Source of the DNA: Platerodrilus igneus
Taxonomy: Eukaryota; Arthropoda; Insecta; Coleoptera; Lycidae
Direction of reading: 5' to 3'
DNA length: 64,000 nucleotides
Assembly: GCA_036346225.1 (NCBI GenBank)
Contig: JARFIW010000900.1
Coordinates: 1,674,001 to 1,738,000 of the forward strand
Positions 33,548-45,099 of the stretch are shown in pieces; within the stretch, counting starts at the first letter, position 1; the number at the start of each line of letters is the position of its first letter. The position numbers and the translations under genes are program-made. Below the pieces are notes generated by a model. That model was not told the origin of the DNA, did no database searches, and saw nothing but the letters and a program-made list of their open reading frames with translations.

Positions 33548-34070
33548 CTTGATGAACAAAAAATAGAGATAGGTGAATTTTAGTATAGATATAGAAAATA
33601 AAGCTAGGTATAGAATAAATAGGGGAGATAATTAGAAATAGGTATATAGGATGAGAAGGAAAATTAAATGTAGGAAGAAAATAAGATAGGTTAAGTATAG
33701 ATATTTCATATAAGATTAGTGAAGAGTTAGGAATAGAGTAAGAGTAGGATAGGTATATAGGATTAGGTAGGGGGAAGTGAAGCATAGTGAAGATTAGTTA
33801 AAAGTTAGGAATAGGATAGGTATATAGGATGTATATAGGATTAGATGGATAAGTAGGATGAAGTTAGGGATAATTTCAGTTTATAAAATTAGGTGAGAGT
33901 TAGGAATAGGATAGAGATATAGGACAGGTGTAAATAATTTTTTTTTGATTGGATAAGGTAGGTAAGTTAGATAGATAAGGGTAGAGAGAGATAGACAATT
34001 TTTTTGTAAATTTTGTTTGCGGTTTAAATATTTTATATTTGCATTCAAATAAGTGGGATTATTTGTATTC
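33548..34070 (+). repeat. Purine-rich 'tataggat/gatagg' low-complexity filler
   Basis: It consists largely of 'gataggtatataggat', 'aggaatagg' and 'gatagagatag' words and replaces the missing two thirds of pol. The purine-rich bias begins before the end of the open frame, at about 33345. Confidence 0.65.
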
Positions 34071-34084
34071 AAATAGGAGGAAAA
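34071..34084 (+). promoter_or_regulatory. Polypurine tract
   Basis: 'aaataggaggaaaa' directly precedes the 3' LTR. This is the expected position for the plus-strand primer and fixes the LTR start at 34085. Confidence 0.75.
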
Positions 34085-36197
34085 TACTCATATTTAGACC
34101 AGGGTAGAAAATTAAATAATCACATCAAATAATTTTAATCACCGTGTAGAAGCTTTGGGAAAAGGTACGCGTTATTAAATAAAAGCGTGAAGCATAAAAA
34201 TTCATTCGTTTTATTAAAAATAAGAGATTTAAATTATTTATAAGACGCTTTATATAAAAGGAAGCAGTATTAGAAAACTTTACGTGTAATTTAATTATTC
34301 CTAGTAAAGAAACAAAGAGAAATTACGTGCAAAATTTATATTAATTAACCCTATTTTAAGTAACCGGTATTAAACAAAAATGTACTGATAATAATTGAAT
34401 ATTTAATTAGGATTCACTAAAATTAAAGGGTATTATTTTAATTGGAGTTAATTGAACCGTTAGTAACAGATAATATCTATAAAAACTTGTAAAAACCCAA
34501 TAAAATACCATGAAATAAAGCTCTGAGAATTAATAGTATGTTTGAACACCTGCGTATTTTTAAAAAAGCTCATTCTACGTAAATTTTGCAGATAATTAAT
34601 AGTTACAGAGAATGTTGGAGAAACCGTCGCATAATAGTTACGAGAAATGCTAAAGGTGGATTATTTCACAGTCCACATGGACTGAAATAATCGATAATAA
34701 AGAATATCAATTTGCACTAATAAGAACAGGGTAGATAGAGACAGATAATATATGCAAGACCGAGACACATATAGTAAAAGGCGTGAGTAGAGCAACGTCA
34801 TGGGGTTGCGATTGGTTGAAAGTAAAAGGCAAAATTTGAGAGGTAAAATAACATTTCTGTATAAAATTCAATTAGTTATTTCCAGACGTTGCGTGCCGTG
34901 TCGAAATTTCTGAGATTTAACTGGTGCGAGTGCAAAATTCGTAAAAATCGCATGCCGGGCTGCGGAATGGGAACAGAGCAGGCGAAATTCTTTAGAATTG
35001 TCCGTTTTGGGGACTCGACCGACAGACAGGCTAACCTCTATATATACCCAGGTGAATATGAACAAGCTCTCTTAGATCTTCGACTTGATTCAACGCGTTA
35101 AACAGTGCTTTTTAGTTTTCCGGTTTTGATTAAATAATTTAAACAGTTTGCTGGAATATTTTGTGATTTAAAACAGCTTGTTCTTTACGTGCTACAATGA
35201 ATGTACTTTAGTGCACTTAGAAAAGAAGATACAAGGTAATAAAGTTTAGTATCACTGTACCAATTTACAACAACAAATGAATACACAAAAGTAGGCAGTT
35301 TTGGCGTATATTGGTGAAAGAAGTATGAATTTCTTTGTTATTTTTCGAGGGTATTAATAATTAAATGGTGCATAAACGTGTCTGGATCCACAAAACAAGG
35401 TTCAGATATACACAGATGAGTTCCGGAAAAGCCCTGAAACAACTTTAAATAAATGGTGATGGAGAAAATTTTAAAAGCGTTGAGAATCAGAAGCCGTAAA
35501 CATAACCCAGTTGGAATGGTGTGATTAACAAAGGGACGATGTACATTGAAGCTACGAGTGCAGTAACCTTCAGGTAAATTATACTATTTTGTTCGAACTT
35601 TGATATTTTGGTGTGTGTTGAATAACTTTATAATTGATTTACTTAAAATGGACAGTAATGAAGTTGTACTAACAACAAATTTTTAATTTTAAGGTGAAAT
35701 TTTCTTGTTTAAGTCGAAAGGAGTATTTAGTATTTATGTTCTTGATGAAAATTTGGGTATGTCTTTGAGCTCAATTAGACGAACCTGGTTAATTAACGTA
35801 AAGGGGTGGAAGATGCTCCCCTTTGTACTCAGACTCAGGTCTGCATATATTGTTATAGTAATTAGTAGGCATCCTACAACGACTTTAATTCTGGATGCAC
35901 ATTAAAATGATAACAGATTTAATCTTGAAATTTTCTGATACTGAAATTTATGCTGAATTTTAATTTTGAAACTTTAATGTATTGTGAATATTGATGTAAA
36001 TAGAGTTAACGTTTATGTTTGTGGTAGGAATGTGTTTGTTTTTTTTTATGAATGAGGATGAAGGTTTAACTAGAGGAGCAGCCGAGGCGATGAACAGAAG
36101 AAAGTCAACGGACCAGTTAAGTTAATAGCTTTTTGTAGGTTTCACAGCATTCTTGACGCCCAATTCGTGAGGCTCGATTCTAATACAGGGAAACACA

Positions 36198-36200
<3 letters not shown>
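34085..36200 (+). repeat. 3' LTR
   Basis: Near-identical to 28801-30904, including the TATA box (about 35036-35045). It ends 'gaaacacagca' and is followed at once by (TA)n. Confidence 0.9.

Positions 36201-36239
<39 letters not shown>
36201..36239. repeat. (TA)n microsatellite, right flank of the LTR element
   Basis: Perfect dinucleotide run, the continuation of the tract at 28768-28800 that the element split. Confidence 0.95.
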
Positions 36240-36241
<2 letters not shown>

Positions 36242-37476
36242 GACAAAATATCACTAGTTATCTACAACCAATTAGAATAGAGTTCCAACACTGCGTTTAA
36301 GTGTATTACCTAAGCAGGTAGCAGAACACAAGTAACAAAACCAAATAAGTAAAAACACGCTTACAAATCATCTAAGCCCGGTTACGAACCATCTCAATGT
36401 AAAGATACAATCAGCTTAAAGTAAGTTATCGTATAAAAACTACATAGAAGCTGAATTGCAACAAACTCAAGACTCCGGAGTCAGAAACCCAATAATCGAC
36501 CACACTAGTATTATGGATATTATTTTTTGTGGTGACTACCATCTAAACATCTGAATGTTAAAAAAATTTTAAACTTATTTTAGTAGCAGCTAAAATACAT
36601 TGAGTTATTTCGTTTGGCAGCTAAATGTACTCTATTTCACTAACCTATCTTTACAGAATGTCATAACTTGGTTGGTTGACTTTAAAGGGTGATGTTATTC
36701 GTGACCTAGCTAACATTGCAGTAGTTTTAAAACATTTTTGAAACATTTTTTGGGTGTCCGTTTGTAGTTTAACCATTTGCTTTAGAGCACAGGTTGATTA
36801 ACAATTCTCGTTTGTATTATCGGTCTCTACACCTCCTTTAATTTAATGACATAAAGCTAATGCCGCCCTATATAAACATCCTTAAACAAAATGATAATCC
36901 AAGCATATCAAAAATTACCTAGCATAATGGAAAACGTTTACGGTAAACAAAATTACTTCCTAAATTCTTAAACAATAGCAGGAACTATGGGTGGGTTTAT
37001 AAAAATTAGCAATTAAATAAAAATGTTTAGTTATTTACAGTTACGGAAGGTTATAGTTTCAGAAGGTTAATTATAGATGCTTGATGAGTGATTATTGACT
37101 GTAGCTATCTCTAAACAACCAAAAGTCATTATCTCCTGGACTCAATTCGTTATAACAAGATCCTACTGGGACTTCAAAATAAAACAACATGTTCTTAATT
37201 AACATGCTTTTGTCCAAAATGAAGTTGCCAATTTTGTTCCTAAAATTAGAAGTAGCCAATCTGGTAGGGTATTATTCAAACTTCATTGACTAATCACATT
37301 AATCAGTTCAATGCCTTATGATTCAAAGGTTAATTGACCTACTCAAGTTACATGTTACCTCTTTTGATGGTAATGACGAATTGTTCTATATAAAAAATTA
37401 TCTTCCCTTCATACACGATTCGAAATATTTTCGACAGAATTCGGACAAATGAATTAAGGCTCTAAATTGAAATTAA
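36240..37476. other. No gene recognised
   Basis: AT-rich; no coding motif or repeat partner found. Confidence 0.45.
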
Positions 37477-39320
37477 TTGAGTCGTTTATCTCTATATAAA
37501 ATATATGTTTCAATTGTCTTACTGAAACGTTTTGATGATAAATGCAAAGACGTACAAACTATGATGGAAATAGGAAAGACAGGCGAAGCATACAAACTAA
37601 TTAGAATGAATTTTAGGGATATAATACCATATAGCAAAAATATAAGGGACGTGGGAGTAAATGTCATTATAGAAAATGTAAAGAAAGTGGTTAAATGGCA
37701 TGAATATATAGGTAATTTATATGTAGGGGAGAAACTAACATCATTAGAACAGGAATCAGAGATTGAAAATTATGACTTGGGATATCCTATACTTCGAGAT
37801 GAGTATGAATTAGCATTAAAGGGTATGAAAAATGGTTAGGCGCCGGGTACAGCTAAGGTGCAAGCAGAAACTCTACCAGGCGCTGGACAAGTAACAGAAA
37901 GTCTCTTCCAATTTGTAAGCTATATGTATGAAACAGGCGAGATACCCAAAGATTTCAAACGTAACATCATAGTCACTATACCAAAAAGAGAGGCTCGGAT
38001 AGATGTGAAAATTTTCGAACAATAAGTTTGACAGCACACGGGTCAAAAATATTAACTAGAATTGTTCAAAGACGATTGGAAAAACGAGCTAAAGAAATAC
38101 TAGAAGATCAATTTGGATTCAGACGAAACAGAGAAACAGGGTAGGCTATTTTAGCTCTGAAAGTGATAGTGAAGAAAACAATAGAAAAAGGGAAAAGCAT
38201 GTATATAGGGTTTGTAGATCTGGAAAAAGCATTCGACAATGTAAAATAGAAAAAATTGTTTGAAATACTCAAATATCTTGGAATGCATTTTAGGGATAGA
38301 CGGATAATACATAGCTTATACCAAGAGCAAACAGCGGTATTAGAATTAGAGCAGGAAATTAGAGAAGTAAATATTAGGAAAGGTGTGAGACAAGGATGTG
38401 CCCTATCCCGATTAATTTTTAACTTGTACATCGAACAGGCAATGAATACTGTCAAATGCAAGAAGACATTTGGAATTATTATGCAGGGACAAAAGATTGA
38501 CATGTTTAGATTTGCAGATGATATAGCAGTATTAGCATCTAGCAAGGAAGAGTTAGAAGCTGCTCTTAATGAAATGGAAGCAGTTCTAACAGAGAGATAC
38601 GGTATGAAAGTTAACAAAAATAAAACTAAAGTACTAGTATGCAAAGGAGGAGAAAATAAATTAAAAAATAAAATTCAAATAGGTGTCGAGGACTTACAAG
38701 AGGTTAAAGACTTCTGCTATCTAGGAAGCCAAATAACGTAAGATGGGAAGAGCGCAAAAGATATAAACTAAAGATTAGCACAAGGTCGTGCTACATTTAA
38801 CAAGTAAAAGCAATTACTGTATTCAAAGACAATAAACATAGAAACAAAGAAAATAGTACTTAGAACATATGTGTGGAGCACAGAACTGTATGGCTGTGAA
38901 ACCTGGACAGTAGGGAAAGCGGACAGGAAAAAAATAAAAGCCTTTGAAATGCAGTGCTACAGACGTATGATGAAGATATCATGGACAGACAAAGTTAAGA
39001 ACAAAGAGGTACTAGAAATAATAGAAGACAGAAGTATGTGGTAAACAGTAAAAAATAGATGAGAAGGATAATAGGCCACATACTAAAACAGGAGGGAATA
39101 CTGCAGAATGTATTAGAAGCAGATAGGAAAAAAGAGAGGTAGAGATAGACCTAGGTTAGACTATTGCACACAGATAGTGAAATATGTAGAATGTGGGAAT
39201 TTCAGGGAAATGTGCACGCTAGCTCACAATAGAAACCAATGTAGGTACGCGTCCTACCAATTCAAAGATGGAAAAGCTAATGACAAAAAATACTGTACTT
39301 AAACCTGATGATTATTATAA
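37477..39320 (+). pseudogene. RTE LINE, second copy, 5'-truncated, broken reverse transcriptase
   Basis: Plus-strand frames give KWHEYIGNLYVGE and PILRDEYELALKGMKNG (37477-37839), then YETGEIPKDFKRNIIVTIPK, DQFGFRRNRETG and VDLEKAFDNV with the first catalytic Asp. Next come GVRQGCALSRLIFNLYIEQA and FRFADDIAVLAS with the catalytic pair (frame 38256-38741), DFCYLGSQIT, LYGCETWTVGKAD and CYRRMMKISWTD. It belongs to the same clade as the LINE at 8341-11640 but is clearly a different subfamily. The endonuclease half is missing. A first 3' end 'cctgatgattatt' is reached near 39305. Confidence 0.85.
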
Positions 39321-39469
39321 GCAACTACAGGTATTGGTTTCGCAATACTCTCAACTAATGTTAATTGTGCGAGAGGATTTACTGGAAAACTATTAATTAG
39401 GCAAATGTCTAAGTGTTGAAGATCCTTGGTAGCCACAGGCTGCTTAACCTCCATCGCATACTACTGAAT

Positions 39470-39975
39470 CGGTATTTATAAACAATAGAAGGGGAACCAA
39501 ACAAACATAGATACAAGGAGAAAATTGTTGAAAGCTTATGTGTAAAGCACAGCACAGTACGTGTATGAAATAGGGGCACTAGGGAGAAGCAGACATAAAC
39601 GGTAGAAGCCTTTTGGAATGTTGTGCTTCAGTTGGATGAAGATGATAGCATGGACAGACAAAGTTGATAACAAAGAGGTTATAGAAATAGTAGGGGAATA
39701 AAGATATCTGTGGAAAAAAGAAGGAGAAATAGAAGGGCAGGATACGTTCTATGGCGTTTTTGGGAAAAAGTGAGAGATATATTACAAGCAAAGATAGCAA
39801 AAAAAGAGGTAGAGATAGACCTATATCAGACTATTGCACACAAATAGTGAAAGATGTAGACTGTGCAAATTTCAGAGAAATGTGTAGGTTAGCACAGAAT
39901 AGGAAACAATGAGGGTACGCGTCTAACCAGTTCCAGGACTGAAGACCTGATGATGATAATGATGACTGAAACGTT
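39470..39975 (+). mobile_element. Second, overlapping copy of the same RTE 3' end
   Basis: Repeats the last about 500 bp of the preceding element (AWTDKV..NKEV region, 'gaggtagagatagacct', 'gactattgcacacaaatagtgaa') and ends in the simple tail 'ctgatgatgataatgatgactg'. It is an independent, strongly 5'-truncated insertion in the same orientation. Confidence 0.8.
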
Positions 39976-40423
39976 AAGTTAAATCAGAGAAAGGGGATTT
40001 TCATTTTCTGCATTAGCATAAATTTAGTTTATGACACTTTTTCCTTTCAAAACTATGAGGTCGAACGTGCCAGCGTTATACATTATTAATCAAAACAAAT
40101 AAGTCATTAAACTGCAATAATTGCAATAGTTTAGCCTACAAAGTAACCATGCGATCATTTCTAACCTTACAATCCTCATAATGAATTTGATAACCTTTGC
40201 ATATGAACAATATAGGATACAAAAATAATCTTTCTCTAGATCAAGAAATCATGTAACCTAGAAATTCTATTCCTTACAAGAAATAACACTAACCCTACTA
40301 GTGGGATTTGCCAATACAGAAAATATTAAAAAGAAATATGATTATAAACATATCAAAGAAACGTCATTAATGGTTTTCCAAGGCCCATGAAGATTCGTGT
40401 TCAAAGGTACGTACATTTGAGTT
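39976..40423. other. No gene recognised
   Basis: AT-rich spacer. Confidence 0.4.
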
Positions 40424-40605
40424 TTTCAAATGCTGACCCGAAGGTACTACATTGGTCAGGAAGCGAGTTTTTACCTGTAAATTGAGAATTTAACTAGACT
40501 CTTGCCATTCTAATCAAGGTCGGGAATCCGTGTCGGGAATCGAACCCTAGACCTTGAGATCAGCAGTATTGCGCGAACAAGTCTGATCCACGGAGTCGAT
40601 AATGA
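40424..40605 (-). mobile_element. tRNA-derived SINE, third copy, internally deleted
   Basis: In reverse complement: head 'atcgactccgtggatcagac', B-box-like 'agggttcgattcccgacacg', then directly 'gattcccgaccttgattag' and the tail 'ccaatgtagtaccttcgggt'. The central block seen in the other two copies ('ggaggtcc(c/t)gtgtgtgagtg') is missing. The tail is the same. Confidence 0.75.
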
Positions 40606-41014
40606 TCCGCTGGTAAAGTTCTTGTTTTTTTTGGGATATACGTAGAATAATTATTACCCATTATTAAAAAAAAAAGGGTCAAGCCATCACTAGACTAATA
40701 CTAATACGTATTCCCTCGATTGAAAAAAATAGGTTAAAAGAACATCAATCTTTGTGTAACGAAGAGGCTACGAAGGGCAGGTTTGCAGAAGAATATCTCC
40801 TTTTGAAAGGGTTAGAAGCGCTGCAAGATCGCTGTATTAAGGTAGTAATTTAAGAGGAAACTGTTGAATAATTAAATATTGTAGAAGTTCCAACTTTTAA
40901 TTGTTTCAATAGTACGCTAAAAATATATAAGTATACCCTCGTACTTGATGTGTGTTGCAGGATAGGGGAGGCGGATACAGCGAAGTGAACGTATTAAAAA
41001 AGTAAAACTATTTT
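40606..41014. other. No gene recognised
   Basis: AT-rich spacer with an A10 run near 40665. Confidence 0.4.
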
Positions 41015-41660
41015 ACACGTTTATTAATCTGATAAGCACGTGTAAGACGATCAGTTGTAATAAACAGGATTAATTAAATATACTCACCACAAAAATGTAT
41101 TCATTTACATAAGAATTTAGGAAGCTATAGCTACAATCAGTTCAAAATAGAGATGTAATAAACAATCATTACCGATTTCTGCGAATATACCGTTTATAAA
41201 ACCTATAGTGAAGAAATTTTTCAGTTCATATTCATAGAAATGAAACAAAAAATACTCATTTTAAGAATAATCGTATACAATCTTAATTAGATTCATATAT
41301 TAGTCAGTCCAGCTAAGATACATTGGAATTCAAAGAATTTCACGAATGGTCTGGAATGAATGAATACATTAAGCTCAATAAATGATTTTATCATAGAAAA
41401 TTTTTAAGTATCGCCATTTCAACTTAAATTCTGTCATTTTCACATGCTTCCTTCTCATTTCAAAATTTGCATAATAACTCCATTAATTTTATGCATTTTT
41501 CACAAGGGTAACCATCACCGAAGAATAATTATTTTAAGGGACTGCAAGATTCGTCCAAGCCATTGAAAGTCCAGCAACCATTCTCTTTCCGTTAATTTTA
41601 ATAAACTTATATAATTTCAACACTAATTGTTTTTATATAAACATGTAAAATTAGTACCGT
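41015..41660 (+). repeat. Dispersed repeat R3, copy 2
   Basis: Same order of words as 20341-20980, in the same orientation. Confidence 0.65.
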
Positions 41661-42756
41661 AAACTTAATTGTAATATTTTACCTGGATATTCAAGAGCAA
41701 CACGTTTTTACCGCAATGCAAACAAGCGCGACAGAGATGTAGGTGTGCCACCTCCTTTTATCGAACTGCAATACTGAAGGCGCACCGGGATTTTGTTGAT
41801 TCAACGCGCAGTTCATTTTGATACCGCGCGAGGTATGAACTAGATAAAAGAACTGTGAAGTTTTACTTTATCACGGGAATACGTATTTTTGAAAATGTGG
41901 TGATCACATTCAAAGTGAACCTAGGCAAAGTTTAAAATGTGGCTTGCTTTACAGTTTATAGATAACACGGGACGCTAAAGGTATATCAAGTGCATCGTGA
42001 TAGTTTCAGAAAGTATAAACAAATAAGAAAGGTAATTTAGTCATACATATATTGCAACTAAAATAAATTTTAACAATTTATCAAGATTAAGTAAGTAGTT
42101 TTAATGTATTACAAGTACTCATTATATTGTAAACGAGCTTGGAATAATACTATTTTCACTTTTTACAATTGAATAATACAAGAGAAAAAGTCCCACATTA
42201 AGACGCCTGTCTCTCAATTCACTTTCAATAAAATAAAAGGAAGTTTATTGCATAACATTGTTTGCAGGAGGAAGTGTTAACATTGGAAATTTTTTTAAAT
42301 GGTACATCACCTCTTACGAGGTATTTTATAAAGCGCATATAGGTGTAACGTATATAAACTGTGCTTTATTTTGATGTTCACTGAATTCCAATTAATTTGT
42401 GGTTAAACGCCCTCAGTGGAAATTTTCTAGTAGAATAGTTTCCAACTGATCTCCATGGTTACACCCTTCCTTATTTTACTGAAAACGGTTGGGTTTGTTT
42501 GAACAGATTTCAGTGGTTTCGGATGCGGTCTATAAATTTAACTTTGAGCGTCTTTTTGAGTCGATTTGAGCGAATCTTGAAAAGTGTACAAATAGACTGC
42601 TGAAAGTTAAAAAGTACATAGCTATTCTACTTAAACAAATGTACTACAGCAGACTAACCAAGCTTACTAAAATTTATCGAAAAATTTTTTAAAAGTAGGT
42701 GTCAGCTTCGATTTCTGATTGAGCTAGGTGTACGCCACATACCCTATGTCATTTTA
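41661..42756. other. No gene recognised
   Basis: AT-rich, with a GC-richer patch at 41715-41840 that has no open frame of note. Confidence 0.4.
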
Positions 42757-42758
42757 TA

Positions 42759-43048
42759 CAGGGTGGTCCGGTTTTCATTAGCCAGCGTATATCTTCTGAA
42801 CTATGCAAAATATAGAAAAATTTCATGGGAAAAAAGTTGTTTGAATATATTTTCTCTACAAATATAAAGCATTAAGTATTTTTCATGGCCTACTATATTT
42901 GAGCAATAATATATCACTTTGGTTTTTTTAATAGAACACACTTTTATTTTTTTGAAAAAATACTCTACTTGAAATTGTCTTTACGGCAATATGCCACAAT
43001 CAATGATTTCTATTCAAAGTGCGCTAAATAACCTAAATAATAGAATTT
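42759..43048. repeat. Left terminal inverted repeat of the mariner
   Basis: Pairs with 44335-44633. About 185 bp in, it has 'atagaacacactttta' where the right arm has 'atagaacaccctgta'. Confidence 0.88.
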
Positions 43049-43145
43049 CGATAGCAGTCTGATTGTTTCTGTTAACAAATGCCATTGCAGTATTTCAGTT
43101 GTTTATTCACAATTATCTGTCACATTAATAAGTAAAAGTATTATT

Positions 43146-44240
43146 GTGTTCTTAACGGTTGTTTCGCCCAAAATAATGGAAATGAATTATTCAAACAATG
43201 AAAATGTTGATATGTCATGCTGTTTTCATAGGTCCAATAACAATAAACATCAAGCTGCAGTTTTATATCGAAACTTATATCCTGACCGTAATCAGCCAAA
43301 TATAAATACATCTAAGAAATTAGAAAATTCTTTAATGTCCAATGATAGCTTTTCAACTACCTCCAGAAATCAATTACAACATAACGAAGATCGTGAATTG
43401 GTTATTTTGGCCTACTTTAGAGCTTATTCTAAAGTTTCTACGAGACAAGCTGCAGCTGAATTAAACGTTTCAAGAAGCCAGATTTTTAATGTTTTGAGGC
43501 GTTATTCAATCAAAACATTTAAGGTGCGTTTGGTTCTAACATTACATCTCAATGATTCCAACAGCCGAGTTGGTTTTTGTATATGGATATTGAATGTATA
43601 GGAAGAGAATTTTTGGACAGTATAATTTGGACTGATGAATCTAACTTTCATAAAAATGGTATTTTAACAGAAAAAATACAAACTATTGGAATGATAGAAA
43701 TCCTTTGCAATTAGTTGAAACCCGTTCACAAGTACGATTTTCAGTGAATGTGTGTAGTAGGTGACTTCATATTGGGTTCGTATTTCTTTAATGGTAGTTT
43801 AACCTAAAATAGATATTTAATGATTTTGCAAACTTCGTTTCAAGATTTCTTAGATGATATTTCCCTATCTATCAGGCGAAACTTATGGTTTCAACACGAT
43901 GGCGCTCCACCACATAATGGAATCAATGTTACAACTTGTTTAAATAATGAGTTTGGTCAGAATTGGATCGGTAATAGGGGACCGATTTTGTGACCTCCCC
44001 GATTACCTGATTTGTCAGTTCTCGACTTCTTTGTTTGGGGGTTTTTAAAAGATCAAGTGTATTCTAACTCTATCCCTTTTCAAAATCTTGAAGAGTTAAT
44101 CGCAGAAATAAGAGCAGCTTGCTTGCTAATTAAATTACCCCGGTCATGTTGCAAGATGGTAGAAAAAATTTAATTATTCGAGTTAATAAATGTTTAGACT
44201 GTAATGGTGAACAATTTGAACATTTATTAAGATAATCAGT
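43146..44240 (+). pseudogene. Mariner DD41D transposase, several stops
   Basis: The N-terminal open frame (43146-43601) carries helix-turn-helix features: NEDRELVILAYFRAYSKVST, RQAAAELNVSRSQIFNVLRR. The catalytic part follows in other frames: IIWTDESNFH with the first Asp, LWFQHDGAPPHNG with the second (codon at 43898), and RLPDLSVLDFFVWGFLKDQV with the third (codon at 44024). These two Asp codons are in one frame 42 codons apart, giving 41 residues between them, one of which is now a stop. DD41D spacing marks a subgroup (rosa-like) distinct from the classical DD34D mariners. The enzyme would cut and paste the element at TA sites in the nucleus. Confidence 0.82.
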
Positions 44241-44334
44241 ATTCTTCTTAGCTATTATTTTCAGATGTATGTATAAAAAATTTTCAATTTATTAATTTAT
44301 ACAGTAAATAAACAATAACCACAGTTTCCTATTG

Positions 44335-44633
44335 GAATTCTATTATTTGAGTTATTTAGCGCATTTGCGCATTCTAAAAAGAAATCATTGGTTGTGGTAT
44401 ATTGCTGTAAAGACAATTTCAAGTAGAGTATTTTTTTCAAAAAAATATACAGGGTGTTCTATTTAAAAAACCAAAGTGATGTATTATTGCTCAAATATAG
44501 TAGGCCATGAAAAATACTTAATGCTTTATATTTGTAGAGAAAATATGTTCAAACAACTTTTTCCCATGAAATTTTTCTATATTTTGCATAGTTCAGAAGA
44601 TATACGCTGGCTAATGAAAACCGGACCACCCTG
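44335..44633. repeat. Right terminal inverted repeat of the mariner
   Basis: Inverted copy of 42759-43048. It contains an inner 'tacagggtgttctattt' (44450) in the opposite sense to the outer end. Confidence 0.88.
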
Positions 44634-44635
44634 TA

Positions 44636-45099
44636 TATAAATATGCACAATATAAAGATTTATAAAATAAAAGCAATCATTGATTTTATTGCCAAAGGTC
44701 TAAATATTAAATTTTACCATTCCTAGAATATGATAGAGTTTTCAATAAATATTAAATGGACTTGAAGCACCAATGTAGTACACACGTACACATATTTCCA
44801 TTCAAAGCGCATCCTAGTAATGCAAACAGGAGTAGCATTTACAGGAAACGGGTAAGATGTTTAGAAACAGTTCAAGTACAGTTGATGCATTTAACTTGTG
44901 ATGATACGTAATCAGGGCTCGATTTGTGAAGTTGGACCGAGGGGGTGTCAAGACGGGATTGAAACGTTGTTAGGGGCTTGGGACTCAATTTGGGAGCGAG
45001 GGTATAACTTAAAATACTACTTGACTTACCTTATTACTGCATGTTACGTATTTGGTCTTCTAGATTATCACGCACTCACACTTAACAGGATTTAGAAAA
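44636..45099. other. No gene recognised
   Basis: 'cagggctcgatttgtgaag' near 44914 resembles a hAT end and lies on the correct side for the hAT pseudogene that follows. No partner was found beyond 46978. Confidence 0.4.

Larger units (their letters stand above)
28801..36200 (+). mobile_element. Young LTR retrotransposon with 2.1-kb LTRs and a shortened interior (Gypsy type)
   Basis: Two long terminal repeats (28801-30904 and 34085-36200) enclose 3.2 kb. In order the interior holds a primer-binding-site-like sequence, gag, aspartic protease, the first part of RT, a purine-rich filler and a polypurine tract. By eye I count roughly 17 small differences between the LTRs, so they are about 99% identical and the insertion is recent. 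No YxDD part of RT, RNase H or integrase was found, so it cannot move on its own. Both ends abut (AT)n, so the target was an AT microsatellite and the target duplication cannot be read. Confidence 0.88.
42759..44633 (+). mobile_element. Tc1/mariner element with DD41D transposase and long inverted repeats
   Basis: The ends are CAGGGTGGTCCGGTTTTCAT and its exact complement, flanked by TA on both sides (42757-42758, 44634-44635), the duplication made by all Tc1/mariner elements. Terminal inverted repeats run about 290 bp (42759-43048, 44335-44633). The single transposase is broken. It may still be moved in trans, since the ends are intact. Confidence 0.9.

Noticed and set aside
44914..44933. 'cagggctcgatttgtgaag' as hAT terminus
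   Set aside because: No complementary end or 8-bp duplication found beyond 46978.
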